Below, in pieces: positions 34,470 through 42,705 of a stretch of 64,000 bases of DNA. Each line of letters opens with the position of its first letter. The stretch's first letter is position 1. The DNA is from JAXMHN01 sp964578605. Its GTDB lineage: Bacteria; Verrucomicrobiota; Verrucomicrobiia; Limisphaerales; SIBE01. The stretch lies in NCBI GenBank assembly GCA_964578605.1, contig CAZODO010000015.1:1-64000 (forward strand). Direction: 5' to 3'. The notes under the pieces are model-generated. The model was given only the letters and a program-made list of their open reading frames with translations. It was not told the origin of the DNA and searched no databases. The translations under genes were made by a program, and so were the position numbers.

Positions 34470-35465
34470 ATGGCGGCGCCGCTCGTCAGCGTGGTTATAC
34501 CGACCTTTAATCGCCAGCGGATTATCGGGGCGGCCATCCAGAGCGCCTTAGGTCAGACCTATCCCCGAATGGAGGTCATCGTCGTGGATGACGGTTCCAC
34601 TGATGACACGGGGGCCGTGCTTCGGTCTTTCGGGGAGGCGATCCGCGTCATTCGTCAGGAGAACGCTGGGCCTTCGGCCGCTCGCAACCGGGGTGTGGAA
34701 TGTGCTGCCGGCGAGATTATCGCTTTTCTCGACTCCGACGACGCCTGGCACCCCACGAAGGTCGCGCGGCAGGTGGCGGTCCTGGAGAGCTTGTCGGCTG
34801 AAGTACCCTGCTGCCTGGGCAGCATTCAACTGCCGCACGCTCCTTACGGGCGGGACAGTTCTTTTGCCCTCGCGAGTTTGTGGCCGGAGTGGGAGGAAGG
34901 CCTGTGGCAAAATCCCACGGAGATTTTCCTGACGCGGTTCCTTCTCTTTAACCAGGCGGTGGCGGTTCGAAAGAAGGCTCTGGAGAAGGCCGGCCGATTT
35001 GATCCCAGCCTTCGGCTTCTGGAAGACTATGACCTGGCGCTGCGTCTTTCCACACTGGGCCCCTGGGGATTCATCCGGACACCGCTCGTGACCTACGGCA
35101 CCTCTGAGGGCAACAGCCTTTCGCGTTGGGGAGGGCAAGAGCCTGGGAGAATTCCCAGGGTTCTGCAGGATGTCCTCACCCACTTTCGTGCGAACCCGGC
35201 AGTCACGGACCCCCGCCTGGTACGTCTCATTGACCGCCAGCTTCGGGCGTGCCGGCGGAATCTCCTGGCTGCCGAACTGGGGAAGAGTGGCCGCCCCCTG
35301 GCGGCGGTCGCGGGGCGCGGCGTGGCTCTTTTCAACCGGGTGATCGAGGGGCTCTTTCGCAGGTCCCCTGGGTGGCCTCGGATGCGCGTGGTTCCTTTGA
35401 GCGGCCGCCTGAACCTGGAGACGGCGCCCGACGTCTCCAGGTGCTCGAGCGCCCAGTTGTCCTGA
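34470..35465 (+). CDS. Family 2 glycosyltransferase
   Basis: A 331-residue GT-A enzyme. PLVSVVIPTFNRQRIIGAAI opens the fold, VIVVDDGSTDDTGAVL and ENAGPSAARNRGVECA follow, and AFLDSDDAWHP holds the DxD metal motif. A later segment, LLEDYDLALRLS, supplies the ED pair common in inverting GT2 enzymes. It has no membrane helix. It lies between the beta-helix gene and a GT4 gene, with short gaps. The sugar added is unknown. Confidence 0.92.
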   Translation: MAAPLVSVVIPTFNRQRIIGAAIQSALGQTYPRMEVIVVDDGSTDDTGAVLRSFGEAIRVIRQENAGPSAARNRGVECAAGEIIAFLDSDDAWHPTKVARQVAVLESLSAEVPCCLGSIQLPHAPYGRDSSFALASLWPEWEEGLWQNPTEIFLTRFLLFNQAVAVRKKALEKAGRFDPSLRLLEDYDLALRLSTLGPWGFIRTPLVTYGTSEGNSLSRWGGQEPGRIPRVLQDVLTHFRANPAVTDPRLVRLIDRQLRACRRNLLAAELGKSGRPLAAVAGRGVALFNRVIEGLFRRSPGWPRMRVVPLSGRLNLETAPDVSRCSSAQLS

Positions 35466-35475
35466 ACCGAGCACG

Positions 35476-36708
35476 ATGCAATCCAAGAGGCCGCGCATTC
35501 TGTATTTGACCCGGAACTGTCCGTGCGGCGAGCCCTTTGGCGGCCAGTTGCGCACCCTGCATATGGCCCGCCTTCTCAAGACGTGCGGCGACCTGGAGAT
35601 GGCGTTGCTCTCGCTGGACCCGCCTGGGGAGGAGGCTCTGGCCAGGACACGCAGTGAGTTCAACCTCACCGCCGCCTGGCAGATGGAGATGGTGCCAATC
35701 CGGGGCGCAAGGCATCGGCTGCACCATGAGTTGAACCCCTGCTTCCTGGACACGGAAGGCTGGCGCCTGCGCGCCGAGGACGCCGCGGCGTTGCGTGCGA
35801 TGCTCCCTCGTTACGACGTGGTTTGGGTTCACAATCTCGCCGTCGCGAACGGCGGGCGGATCAAGATCTGGCCCCGGTCAGTCCTCGATGTTGATGACCT
35901 TCGCGCGGACTACCACCGATCGGCAGTCGATTGCGCTTCCACCGTCGGCCAGCGACTGCGGGCAATGCGGCAGGTTTGGCTTTGGAAGCGGCGGGAGGCT
36001 GCGCTCCCATCCCGGTTTGATATTCTCGTCTTCTGCAGTGAACAGGATCGCGCCCGGTTCCGTGAGCGGGATCGAACCCGAGTGATCCCCAACGGATTTG
36101 AAGTGCCAGCTTCGCCGCCGAAGCGTGCTCCGGCCGATCCGCCCCGGATCGGCTTCATCGGCGCATTCAGGTATCCTCCGAATGTCGAAGGGATCCGGTG
36201 GTTTATCACGGAGGTGTGGCCGCAGGTGAAGCGATCGAGTCCCAACGCCCGCCTTCGCCTCGTGGGGGCTCGTGCGGAACCGGCTCTGGGCCGCTTGGGT
36301 CAGGATATTGACGTCCTGGGCTGGGTCGAGGACCCTGCGGAGGAGATTGCCACATGGTCCTTTATGGTAGTTCCCATCCGCGTGGGTGGCGGGACGCGCA
36401 TCAAGGTTGCCGAGGGTTTTGCGCGTCGGTGTCCCGTCGTCGCCACCTCTCTGGGGGCCTTCGGATATGACGTCCGTTCCGGGGAAGAGCTGTTGCTGGC
36501 CGACGCGCCTGACGATTTCGCCGGGTGTTGTCGCGCGTTGCTGGCCGAGCCCGGACTCGCGAACAAGCTGGCCGAGCGCGCCTGGTTGAAGGTTCGCGAG
36601 AAATGGACCTGGGAGGCGATGCAACCGCGTGTGGCGGAGACGGTAGATCTGTGCCTTCGGCGCGCATCGAACCTTCGCCAGGTTGGCGACCGAGTGGAAG
36701 ACACATGA
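35476..36708 (+). CDS. Family 4 glycosyltransferase
   Basis: A 410-residue GT-B enzyme. The N-terminal domain starts ILYLTRNCPCGEPFGGQLR, and the acceptor-domain end is VIPNGFEVP. The donor domain contains PPRIGFIGAFRYPPNVEGI and the late block VPIRVGGGTRIKVAEGFA, a typical GT4 E-x7-E-like region, then CPVVATSLGAFGYDV. It resembles TIGR03087-type sugar transferases of PEP-CTERM/exopolysaccharide loci. It overlaps the following oxidase gene by 4 bases (ATGA). Confidence 0.9.
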   Translation: MQSKRPRILYLTRNCPCGEPFGGQLRTLHMARLLKTCGDLEMALLSLDPPGEEALARTRSEFNLTAAWQMEMVPIRGARHRLHHELNPCFLDTEGWRLRAEDAAALRAMLPRYDVVWVHNLAVANGGRIKIWPRSVLDVDDLRADYHRSAVDCASTVGQRLRAMRQVWLWKRREAALPSRFDILVFCSEQDRARFRERDRTRVIPNGFEVPASPPKRAPADPPRIGFIGAFRYPPNVEGIRWFITEVWPQVKRSSPNARLRLVGARAEPALGRLGQDIDVLGWVEDPAEEIATWSFMVVPIRVGGGTRIKVAEGFARRCPVVATSLGAFGYDVRSGEELLLADAPDDFAGCCRALLAEPGLANKLAERAWLKVREKWTWEAMQPRVAETVDLCLRRASNLRQVGDRVEDT

Positions 36709-37922
36709 GAACAGATTTTACGGTCATCGGCGGCGGCATTGTCGGCCTGGCCACAGCCTGGGCGCTCCTCGAGCGCCAGCCCAAGGCCCGGGTCACGGTG
36801 CTTGAAAAAGAGAAGACCTGGGCGGCCCACCAGACCGGCCACAACAGCGGCGTCATTCACTCCGGGATCTACTACAAACCCGGCAGCCTCAAAGCGCGTT
36901 TGGCCCGCGAGGGCAACCGCGCGATGGTCGCGTTCTGCCGCGAGCATGGCATCGCCCATGAAATCTGCGGCAAAGTGATCGTCGCCACCACCCGGGAGCA
37001 GTTGCCGCTCCTTGAGAATCTCTCCCGGCGCGGCCTCGAGAACGGGCTCGAAGTGATCCGCCTTGCACGCGAGCAAGTGCGTGAACTGGAGCCGCACGTG
37101 AGCTGTCTGGCGGGGCTTCGTGTGCCGAGCACCGGGATTGTCGATTACCGGATGGTCTGCCAAAAACTGGCGAGTCTTATTCAAGCCCGCGGCGGCCAAT
37201 TGCGGCTGGGGGCAAAAGTGCTTTCCGTCCGCCGGCAAAACGGCAGCCAGGTATTGGAGACCAGCACCGGACCGGTGGAAACCTCCTGGTTCATCAATTG
37301 CGCCGGGCTGCATAGCGACCGGGTTGCCTGTCTTGGCGGGGTCGATCCCAAAGCCAGGATTGTCCCGTTTCGCGGCGAGTATTACGAATTGCGCCCGGAA
37401 CGTCGCCACTTGGTCAAAGGGCTGATTTACCCCGTGCCCAACCCGGACTTTCCGTTCCTGGGCGTTCATTTCACGCGCATGATTGACGGGAGCGTGCACG
37501 CGGGCCCGAACGCCGTGCTCAGCTTCAAGCGCGAAGGTTACCACAAGACCGATTTCAGCCCGCGGGACTTCGCGGAGGTCATGCTCTTTCCCGGGTTCTG
37601 GAAATTGGCTGTGCGGCACGGACGCGAGGGGATGAAGGAGATGGCGCGCTCGTTCAGCCGGGCGAAATTTTTGAAGAGTCTGCAGGAGTTGATCCCCGAC
37701 ATTCGCGAAGAAGACCTGGTGCCGTCCGAAGCGGGGGTCCGAGCCCAGGCCTTGAAGCCGAACGGAGATTTGGTGGATGATTTCCTGATCTTGGAAGGCC
37801 CACAGGCCACCCACGTCTGCAACGCACCTTCTCCGGCAGCCACTGCGTCGCTGGAAATTGGGCGGGCGATCGTGGAGCGGGTTCCCTCGGATGTGGCTCG
37901 AACGGAGACAGTTGCTGCGTGA
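36705..37922 (+). CDS. lhgO: L-2-hydroxyglutarate oxidase-type FAD oxidoreductase
   Basis: A 405-residue FAD-dependent oxidase of the DAO superfamily. FTVIGGGIVGLATAWALLE binds FAD, and QTGHNSGVIHSGIYYKPGS is the hallmark of LhgO/YgaF proteins. RVPSTGIVDYRMVCQKLA and GEYYELRPERRHLVKGLIYPVP follow in order. LhgO oxidises L-2-hydroxyglutarate to 2-oxoglutarate and feeds electrons to quinone. Its place at the end of a glycan operon may be incidental. The start overlaps the GT4 stop; the frame extends upstream to 36525 only as overlap. Confidence 0.88.
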   Translation: MRTDFTVIGGGIVGLATAWALLERQPKARVTVLEKEKTWAAHQTGHNSGVIHSGIYYKPGSLKARLAREGNRAMVAFCREHGIAHEICGKVIVATTREQLPLLENLSRRGLENGLEVIRLAREQVRELEPHVSCLAGLRVPSTGIVDYRMVCQKLASLIQARGGQLRLGAKVLSVRRQNGSQVLETSTGPVETSWFINCAGLHSDRVACLGGVDPKARIVPFRGEYYELRPERRHLVKGLIYPVPNPDFPFLGVHFTRMIDGSVHAGPNAVLSFKREGYHKTDFSPRDFAEVMLFPGFWKLAVRHGREGMKEMARSFSRAKFLKSLQELIPDIREEDLVPSEAGVRAQALKPNGDLVDDFLILEGPQATHVCNAPSPAATASLEIGRAIVERVPSDVARTETVAA

Positions 37923-38002
37923 ACCACCGTGCGCCGCGGAGGAGCCGCTGAGCGCGACCGGTCGGCAACGCACCTGAACCTGAGCCTGCCATGGGAAAAA
38001 GC

Positions 38003-38093
38003 CATCCTAAATTAATTCTTGCTACATTGTTGGTTTATGGCTCCTTATGCCAGGCATATAGCAACCATATAGCAACCCTATCCCAAGACCGGA
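38003..38093. repeat. Array C: 11-bp-phased inverted repeat array
   Basis: CATATAGCAA occurs at 38055 and 38066 and, in diverged form, CCTATCCCAA at 38077, each 11 bases apart. The left half has the mirrored TTGCTAC (38019) and TTGGTTT (38030). The halves meet at TATGCC (38046-38051) and GGCATA (38053-38058). The right end AAGACCGGA (38085-38093) matches the terminal motif of arrays A, D and E. An imperfect direct repeat, GACCGGTCGGCAACG (37956-37970) and GACCAGGTCGGCACCG (38096-38111), flanks it. It sits between lhgO and the ABC exporter genes. Confidence 0.72.
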
Positions 38094-38175
38094 TGGACCA
38101 GGTCGGCACCGGGGTGGCACGAGCGGGCAGTCAAATGAGCCAACAGAGCGGTTGCGGCAACTTTTTGCGGTTCTT

Positions 38176-38994
38176 ATGCAAGAGTTAGTGATTGAAGCTG
38201 GGCGCACCGAGCGCCAGTACTGGCGCGATCTCTGGCGCTATCGCGAGCTGTTCTATTTCCTCGCCTGGCGCGACTTGCTCGTCCGGTACAAACAAACCGT
38301 GGTCGGAATCGGTTGGGCGGTCGTGCGCCCGATTCTGACCATGGCCATCCTGAGCGTGGTTTTCGGGCGGCTCGCCAAAATGCCAGATGAAGGGGTGCCC
38401 TACCCCCTGTTGGTCTTCTGCGGGATGCTGCCCTGGCAGTTTTTCGCCACGGCGCTCATGGAGAGCGGCAACAGCCTGGTGAGCAATTCGAATTTGATCT
38501 CGAAGATTTACTTCCCGCGGCTGGTGGTTCCGGCCAGCAGCGTGATAGCCAGCCTGGTGGATTTTCTCATTTCGGCGGTGTTGTTGTCGATTTTGATGGC
38601 CTGGTATGGGCAAATGCCGCCCGCGCAGGTGGTCTTTGTCCCGGTGTTCGTCGTGCTGGCGTTTGCGGCGGCGTTTGGCGTGGGGCTATGGGTCTCGGCC
38701 TTGATGGTGAAGTACCGGGACTTCAGGCATATCCTTCCGTTCGCGACGCAGATCGGGCTGTATATCTCTCCGGTGCCTTACACCAGCAATGTCATTCCCG
38801 AGCAGTGGCGATTGCTGTTTTCGCTCAACCCGATGGTGGGGGTCATTGACGGCTTCCGATGGGCGCTTCTTGGGGGCAAGCAAGCGATTTACTGGCCTGG
38901 CATGGCGCTCTCGGCAGGGGTCATTGCCCTCTTGCTGGTGACCGGGATCTCCTATTTCCGGGCAACCGAGCGCAGTTTCGCCGATGTGATCTAA
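38176..38994 (+). CDS. wzm: ABC-2 type polysaccharide export permease (Wzm)
   Basis: A 272-residue inner-membrane protein with six predicted helices. It opens with RYRELFYFLAWRDLLVRYKQT, the classic N-terminal block of polysaccharide and O-antigen exporter permeases, followed by IGWAVVRPILTM and the late NPMVGVIDGFRWALLG. With the ATPase encoded 9 bases downstream it would move an undecaprenyl-linked glycan across the membrane. The ATG at 38176 is preferred; an in-frame TTG at 38152 is possible. It is the first gene after array C. Confidence 0.93.
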   Translation: MQELVIEAGRTERQYWRDLWRYRELFYFLAWRDLLVRYKQTVVGIGWAVVRPILTMAILSVVFGRLAKMPDEGVPYPLLVFCGMLPWQFFATALMESGNSLVSNSNLISKIYFPRLVVPASSVIASLVDFLISAVLLSILMAWYGQMPPAQVVFVPVFVVLAFAAAFGVGLWVSALMVKYRDFRHILPFATQIGLYISPVPYTSNVIPEQWRLLFSLNPMVGVIDGFRWALLGGKQAIYWPGMALSAGVIALLLVTGISYFRATERSFADVI

Positions 38995-39003
38995 GAGCCG
39001 CTT

Positions 39004-40338
39004 ATGAAGGACGCGATCATCGAAGTCGAACACTTGTCCAAGCGGTACATCATCGCGCACCAGGGGGCTGCGACCGATGGCCTCCGGCACCGTTTGGAGA
39101 GCGCCGTGCGCGCTCCCTGGCGCTGGCTGAAAGGAGAGCGCCGCACCTCCACGGCGACGCGGGAGGAGTTCTGGGCGCTGAAGGATGTTTCGTTCGGGAT
39201 CCAGCGCGGCGAGGTCATCGGGGTCATTGGCCGGAACGGGGCGGGGAAATCGACGCTGTTGAAGATCCTCAGCCGGATTACGGAGCCCACTGAGGGGCGG
39301 ATCCGGATCCGGGGGCGTGTGGCCAGTCTCCTGGAGGTTGGAACCGGCTTTCATCCGGAGCTGACGGGACGCGAGAATGTCTTTCTGAACGGCGCCATCC
39401 TTGGGATGCCGAAAGCCGAGATCGAGCGCAAGTTCGACGCTATTGTCGCCTTCGCGGAGATTGAGAAGTTCCTCGACACGCCCGTGAAACGGTACTCTTC
39501 CGGAATGTACGTGCGGCTTGCGTTCGCGGTCGCCGCCCATTTGGAACCGGAGATCCTGGTGGTGGATGAAGTGCTGGCGGTGGGCGACGCGGAATTTCAG
39601 AAGAAGTGCCTGCAGAAGATGGGCGATGTGGCGCACGGGGGCCGGACGGTGTTTTTCGTGTCGCACAACATGCAGGCAGTGACGCGGTTGTGCTCGCGGT
39701 GCATCCTGCTGCATCGGGGGGAGATCAAAATGGACGGCGACTCCAACCGCGTCGCCAACGCCTATCTCAATTCCGGCGTCACCACCACCGCCGTCCGCGA
39801 GTGGCCCGACCCCGCGAAGGCCCCGGGGGATGACGTCACCCGGTTGCGTGCTGTCCGGATCCGGGCGGCCTCAGGCGAAGTCGTCGATTCAATCGACATC
39901 CGGGAGCCGGTGGCCCTTGAACTCGAGTACGATGTGCTGGCGCCGGGATACCGGTTCCTGCCGCATTTCGGCGTGCGAAACGAGGATGGCACAATGCTCT
40001 TTGTTGCGGTGGACCTGGACCCGGAATGGCGCGGCAAGAAGAGGCCGCCCGGCCGCTATATCAGCACGGGCTGGGTCCCCGGGAACTTCTTCTCGGAAGG
40101 ATTGCTGTCCATCGTCGCGGTGATCATGACGTTGGGCCCGGAGTTGCCGCGCGCCGCGGTCGAAGACGCGGTGGCCTTCCGCGTCTGCGACGAGTTGACC
40201 CACACAGATACGGCGCGGGGAGATTACACCAGGCCCATGCCGGGATTACTCCGGCCGGTGCTCCGATGGACCACGCGCCGCGTCTCGGCGAACCCTTCGG
40301 ACGCGCCTGTGGCGGCACCGGTAAGCGTGTCAGCTTGA
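39004..40338 (+). CDS. wzt: ABC exporter ATPase with C-terminal glycan-binding domain (Wzt)
   Basis: A 444-residue ATPase partner of Wzm. The Walker A is GRNGAGKSTLLK (about residue 80), the signature YSSGMYVRLAFA, the Walker B ILVVDEVLAVGD and the switch FFVSHNMQAV. From about 270 to 420 is a beta-sandwich matching Wzt_C, which in O-antigen systems recognises a terminal modification on the finished chain before export. Its presence suggests that the chain here is capped, for example by methylation or acetylation. Two acyltransferase genes follow directly. Confidence 0.94.
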   Translation: MKDAIIEVEHLSKRYIIAHQGAATDGLRHRLESAVRAPWRWLKGERRTSTATREEFWALKDVSFGIQRGEVIGVIGRNGAGKSTLLKILSRITEPTEGRIRIRGRVASLLEVGTGFHPELTGRENVFLNGAILGMPKAEIERKFDAIVAFAEIEKFLDTPVKRYSSGMYVRLAFAVAAHLEPEILVVDEVLAVGDAEFQKKCLQKMGDVAHGGRTVFFVSHNMQAVTRLCSRCILLHRGEIKMDGDSNRVANAYLNSGVTTTAVREWPDPAKAPGDDVTRLRAVRIRAASGEVVDSIDIREPVALELEYDVLAPGYRFLPHFGVRNEDGTMLFVAVDLDPEWRGKKRPPGRYISTGWVPGNFFSEGLLSIVAVIMTLGPELPRAAVEDAVAFRVCDELTHTDTARGDYTRPMPGLLRPVLRWTTRRVSANPSDAPVAAPVSVSA

Positions 40339-40357
40339 CCGGGCATCGGCTCTGAGC

Positions 40358-41074
40358 ATGGGCAGTTTTGTCGACCAGTTCTGGAGGCGCTTCTGGCTGG
40401 CGCGGGGCGGTGTGGGCTGGCGGGGCCGGCTGGCAACCCGAATCGCGATCCTCGGGGTCGGCGGGGGGCCAGCGCGGCGGAGTTGGGCTGGCCTGACCTC
40501 GCGGGGGTTTATCGACCCCAGGGCGGAGGTGATCCACGCGGACCTTCGGTTGGGAAAGCATGTGTTCGTTGGGGAGCGAGCCATTCTCGCCTGCTGGCAA
40601 GGGATCGTGCGAACGGTCGCCCAGGAAGCCTCACGGGAGGACGGCTTCATCGAGCTCGGAGAGGGCGCCTGCATCGAACGGGAAGCCGTGCTTGAGGTTT
40701 TTGAGGGCGGTTTTATCCGGGTCGGGCGAGAGGCGTTTATCAGGGCGGGTTCTGTGCTGTTGGCGGCGGTGCAACCGGTCCTTGTTGGGGACCGGGTGGT
40801 GATCGGCCCCGGGTGTGCCTTCTTTCCGTATGACCATCAGTTTGCGCCGGACAAAGACATGTTCGATCAGCCGCTGGATTCCCGAGGGCCGATCGTGCTC
40901 GAGGATGAGGCACGGCTCGGAGCGGGGGTGACGGTGTTGTCGGGAGTGACCGTGGGCCGGGGGGCGCGCGTTCAGTCCGGGGCCGTGGTCACGCGGGACG
41001 TTCCTGCCAAGGCGTTTGTTGCGGGCGCTCCAGCCCGCATCCGGGACGCCGGAAGAGTTGTCGAGGCGGCATGA
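40358..41074 (+). CDS. Hexapeptide-repeat acyltransferase (first of a tandem pair)
   Basis: A 238-residue left-handed beta-helix acyltransferase. Hexapeptide units appear in GKHVFVGERAILA, GEGACIEREAVLE and VVIGPGCAFFPYDHQF (catalytic His region), ending GARVQSGAVVTRDVPAKAFVAGAPAR. It resembles WcaF/CatB-type O-acetyltransferases. The first about 60 residues (QFWRRFWLARGG, ILGVGG) closely parallel those of the next gene, so the two arose by duplication. It probably adds acetyl groups to the glycan or a sugar nucleotide. The acceptor is unknown. Confidence 0.86.
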   Translation: MGSFVDQFWRRFWLARGGVGWRGRLATRIAILGVGGGPARRSWAGLTSRGFIDPRAEVIHADLRLGKHVFVGERAILACWQGIVRTVAQEASREDGFIELGEGACIEREAVLEVFEGGFIRVGREAFIRAGSVLLAAVQPVLVGDRVVIGPGCAFFPYDHQFAPDKDMFDQPLDSRGPIVLEDEARLGAGVTVLSGVTVGRGARVQSGAVVTRDVPAKAFVAGAPARIRDAGRVVEAA

Positions 41075-41081
41075 CAAAGCG

Positions 41082-41825
41082 ATGCGCGACCGGTTGATCA
41101 ATCGCTGGCGGCAGTTCTGGCTTTGGCGCGGGGGGTATGACCGTTTTGGCCGGTTCGCGAGTTGGCTGGGCAGTCTCGGCGTCGGAACACACCGGCAGCT
41201 CCATCGGTTGGTATGGATCGCGCCTGCGCGAGGTTTCATTGCGCCCAGCGCACGGGTCGTTGGAGTCGATCTCCGCATGGGTTCGCACGTGTTTATCGGT
41301 GAACGCGTGGTGATCGCCCGGGCGGAGGAAGCCGGGGGCCGCCTTGAGGGCGACCGCAACGCGGCCGAGAGACCGGGGGTCGAGTTGGACGACCACGTTC
41401 AGTTGAACCGGGAAATCACGATCGAGCTGTCCGGCGGCGGGACCGTGAGCGTTGGCCGGTATGTCGGGATTCAAATGCGATGCTTTTTTCAGGCGGCGGT
41501 CCATCCGATCCGCATTGGCAGCCGGACGATGATTGCTCCTTACTGCGTGCTGCTGAGTGGCGAGCCGCGGCGAGGAGAGGCAGTTGAGGCGGCGCAAGGG
41601 CCGATCGAGATCGGGGACGACAGTTGGCTGGGCGTGGGAGCGAAGGTCCTGGGCGGCGTGACCATAGGAAAAGGCGCCATCGTGGCGGCGGGTTCCGTGG
41701 TGACATCCGATATCCCGCCGGGGGGGGTGGCGGCCGGGAACCCGGCGCGCTTGATCCGGCGGCGCGCTGATTTGACGAGCGGCGAGGGGCAACGAGAGAC
41801 GCCCGTCGCTTTCGAGGCGCCGTGA
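41082..41825 (+). CDS. Hexapeptide-repeat acyltransferase (second of a tandem pair)
   Basis: A 247-residue sister of the previous gene: INRWRQFWLWRGG, SLGVGTHRQL and GSHVFIGERVVIARAEEAG align with its neighbour's N-terminus. The helix continues through VELDDHVQLNREITIE, and the end is GAIVAAGSVVTSDIPPGGVA. A stretch of about 20 residues after VVIARAEEAG is unlike the first copy. ATG 41082 is 7 bases after the previous stop; the frame is open upstream to 41016 inside that gene. Likely O- or N-acetylation; substrate unknown. Confidence 0.85.
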   Translation: MRDRLINRWRQFWLWRGGYDRFGRFASWLGSLGVGTHRQLHRLVWIAPARGFIAPSARVVGVDLRMGSHVFIGERVVIARAEEAGGRLEGDRNAAERPGVELDDHVQLNREITIELSGGGTVSVGRYVGIQMRCFFQAAVHPIRIGSRTMIAPYCVLLSGEPRRGEAVEAAQGPIEIGDDSWLGVGAKVLGGVTIGKGAIVAAGSVVTSDIPPGGVAAGNPARLIRRRADLTSGEGQRETPVAFEAP

Positions 41826-41931
41826 TGCGAGCCACGCCCGAAGTTATCGCGGGCGAAGACCCCTGGCGAACCAGGGCGGGGCTGATCTCGAGCGCGGCAC
41901 AAATCCACACAGTTCACAGAACATCAATCGC

Positions 41932-42705
41932 ATGAAAGCCATTATTTTGGCGGGCGGAATGGGATCCAGGCTTGCGGAAGAAACGGTCGTCAAGCCGAAG
42001 CCGATGGTGGAGATAGGCGGGCGGCCTATTCTCTGGCATATCATGAACATCTTCTCCGCGAATGGGATCACGGAGTTCATCATCGCTCTGGGTTACAAGG
42101 GGGAGATGATCAAGGGATACTTCCTGAACTTCGTCGCGTTGAACAACGACCTGTCCATTGACCTGGCCACGGGCGAAACCACCATTCATCGCGGGAGGCA
42201 TCTCCCCTGGAAGGTGCACCTTGTGGATACCGGCCTGCATACCAACACGGGCGGGCGCATGAAGCGGCTGGCCAGTTGGCTTGATGACAACGAGCCGTTC
42301 CTGTTTACCTATGGGGATGGCGTAGCCGATGTCGACCTGCGCGCAGTGCTGAAATATCATCATAGCCACGGCAGACTGGCGACCATGACGACGGTGCGCC
42401 CGCCGGCCCGGTTCGGCCGCGTGGGTTATGATGGCCCGCTCGTTCGTGAGTACAACGAAAAGCCGGACGAAGGCGAAGGCTGGATTAATGGCGGCTACTT
42501 TGTTCTCAACAAGAAGGTCATTCAGTATATCGACGGCGATAACACCTCCTGGGAACGGGAACCCCTCGAGCAACTCGCCCGCGAAGGACAACTCGCCGGT
42601 TACCGGCACACCGGTTTCTGGTCCTGCATGGATACGCTCAAAGAAAAGAAGCTCCTGGAGGAGATGTGGAATTCCGGCAACCCGCCCTGGAGGATCTGGG
42701 AATGA
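41932..42705 (+). CDS. rfbF: Glucose-1-phosphate cytidylyltransferase
   Basis: Makes CDP-glucose from CTP and glucose-1-phosphate, the entry to CDP-deoxy and CDP-branched sugars. The 257-residue protein starts KAIILAGGMGSRLAEETVVK and has KPMVEIGGRPILWHIM, NDLSIDLATGE, TYGDGVADVDL, FGRVGYDG and WINGGYFVL. It ends in NPPWRIWE, a close match to the RfbF/DdhA pattern. The usual partner CDP-glucose 4,6-dehydratase (RfbG) is not obvious next door; an SDR overlaps its stop by 4 bases. Confidence 0.94.
   Translation: MKAIILAGGMGSRLAEETVVKPKPMVEIGGRPILWHIMNIFSANGITEFIIALGYKGEMIKGYFLNFVALNNDLSIDLATGETTIHRGRHLPWKVHLVDTGLHTNTGGRMKRLASWLDDNEPFLFTYGDGVADVDLRAVLKYHHSHGRLATMTTVRPPARFGRVGYDGPLVREYNEKPDEGEGWINGGYFVLNKKVIQYIDGDNTSWEREPLEQLAREGQLAGYRHTGFWSCMDTLKEKKLLEEMWNSGNPPWRIWE

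Noticed and set aside
36300..37973. 557-codon open frame on the minus strand
   Set aside because: Antisense to the lhgO and GT4 genes, which have clear motifs.
41826..41931. CACA-rich repeat before rfbF
   Set aside because: Spacing of the CACA copies is not 11 and there is no inverted half.
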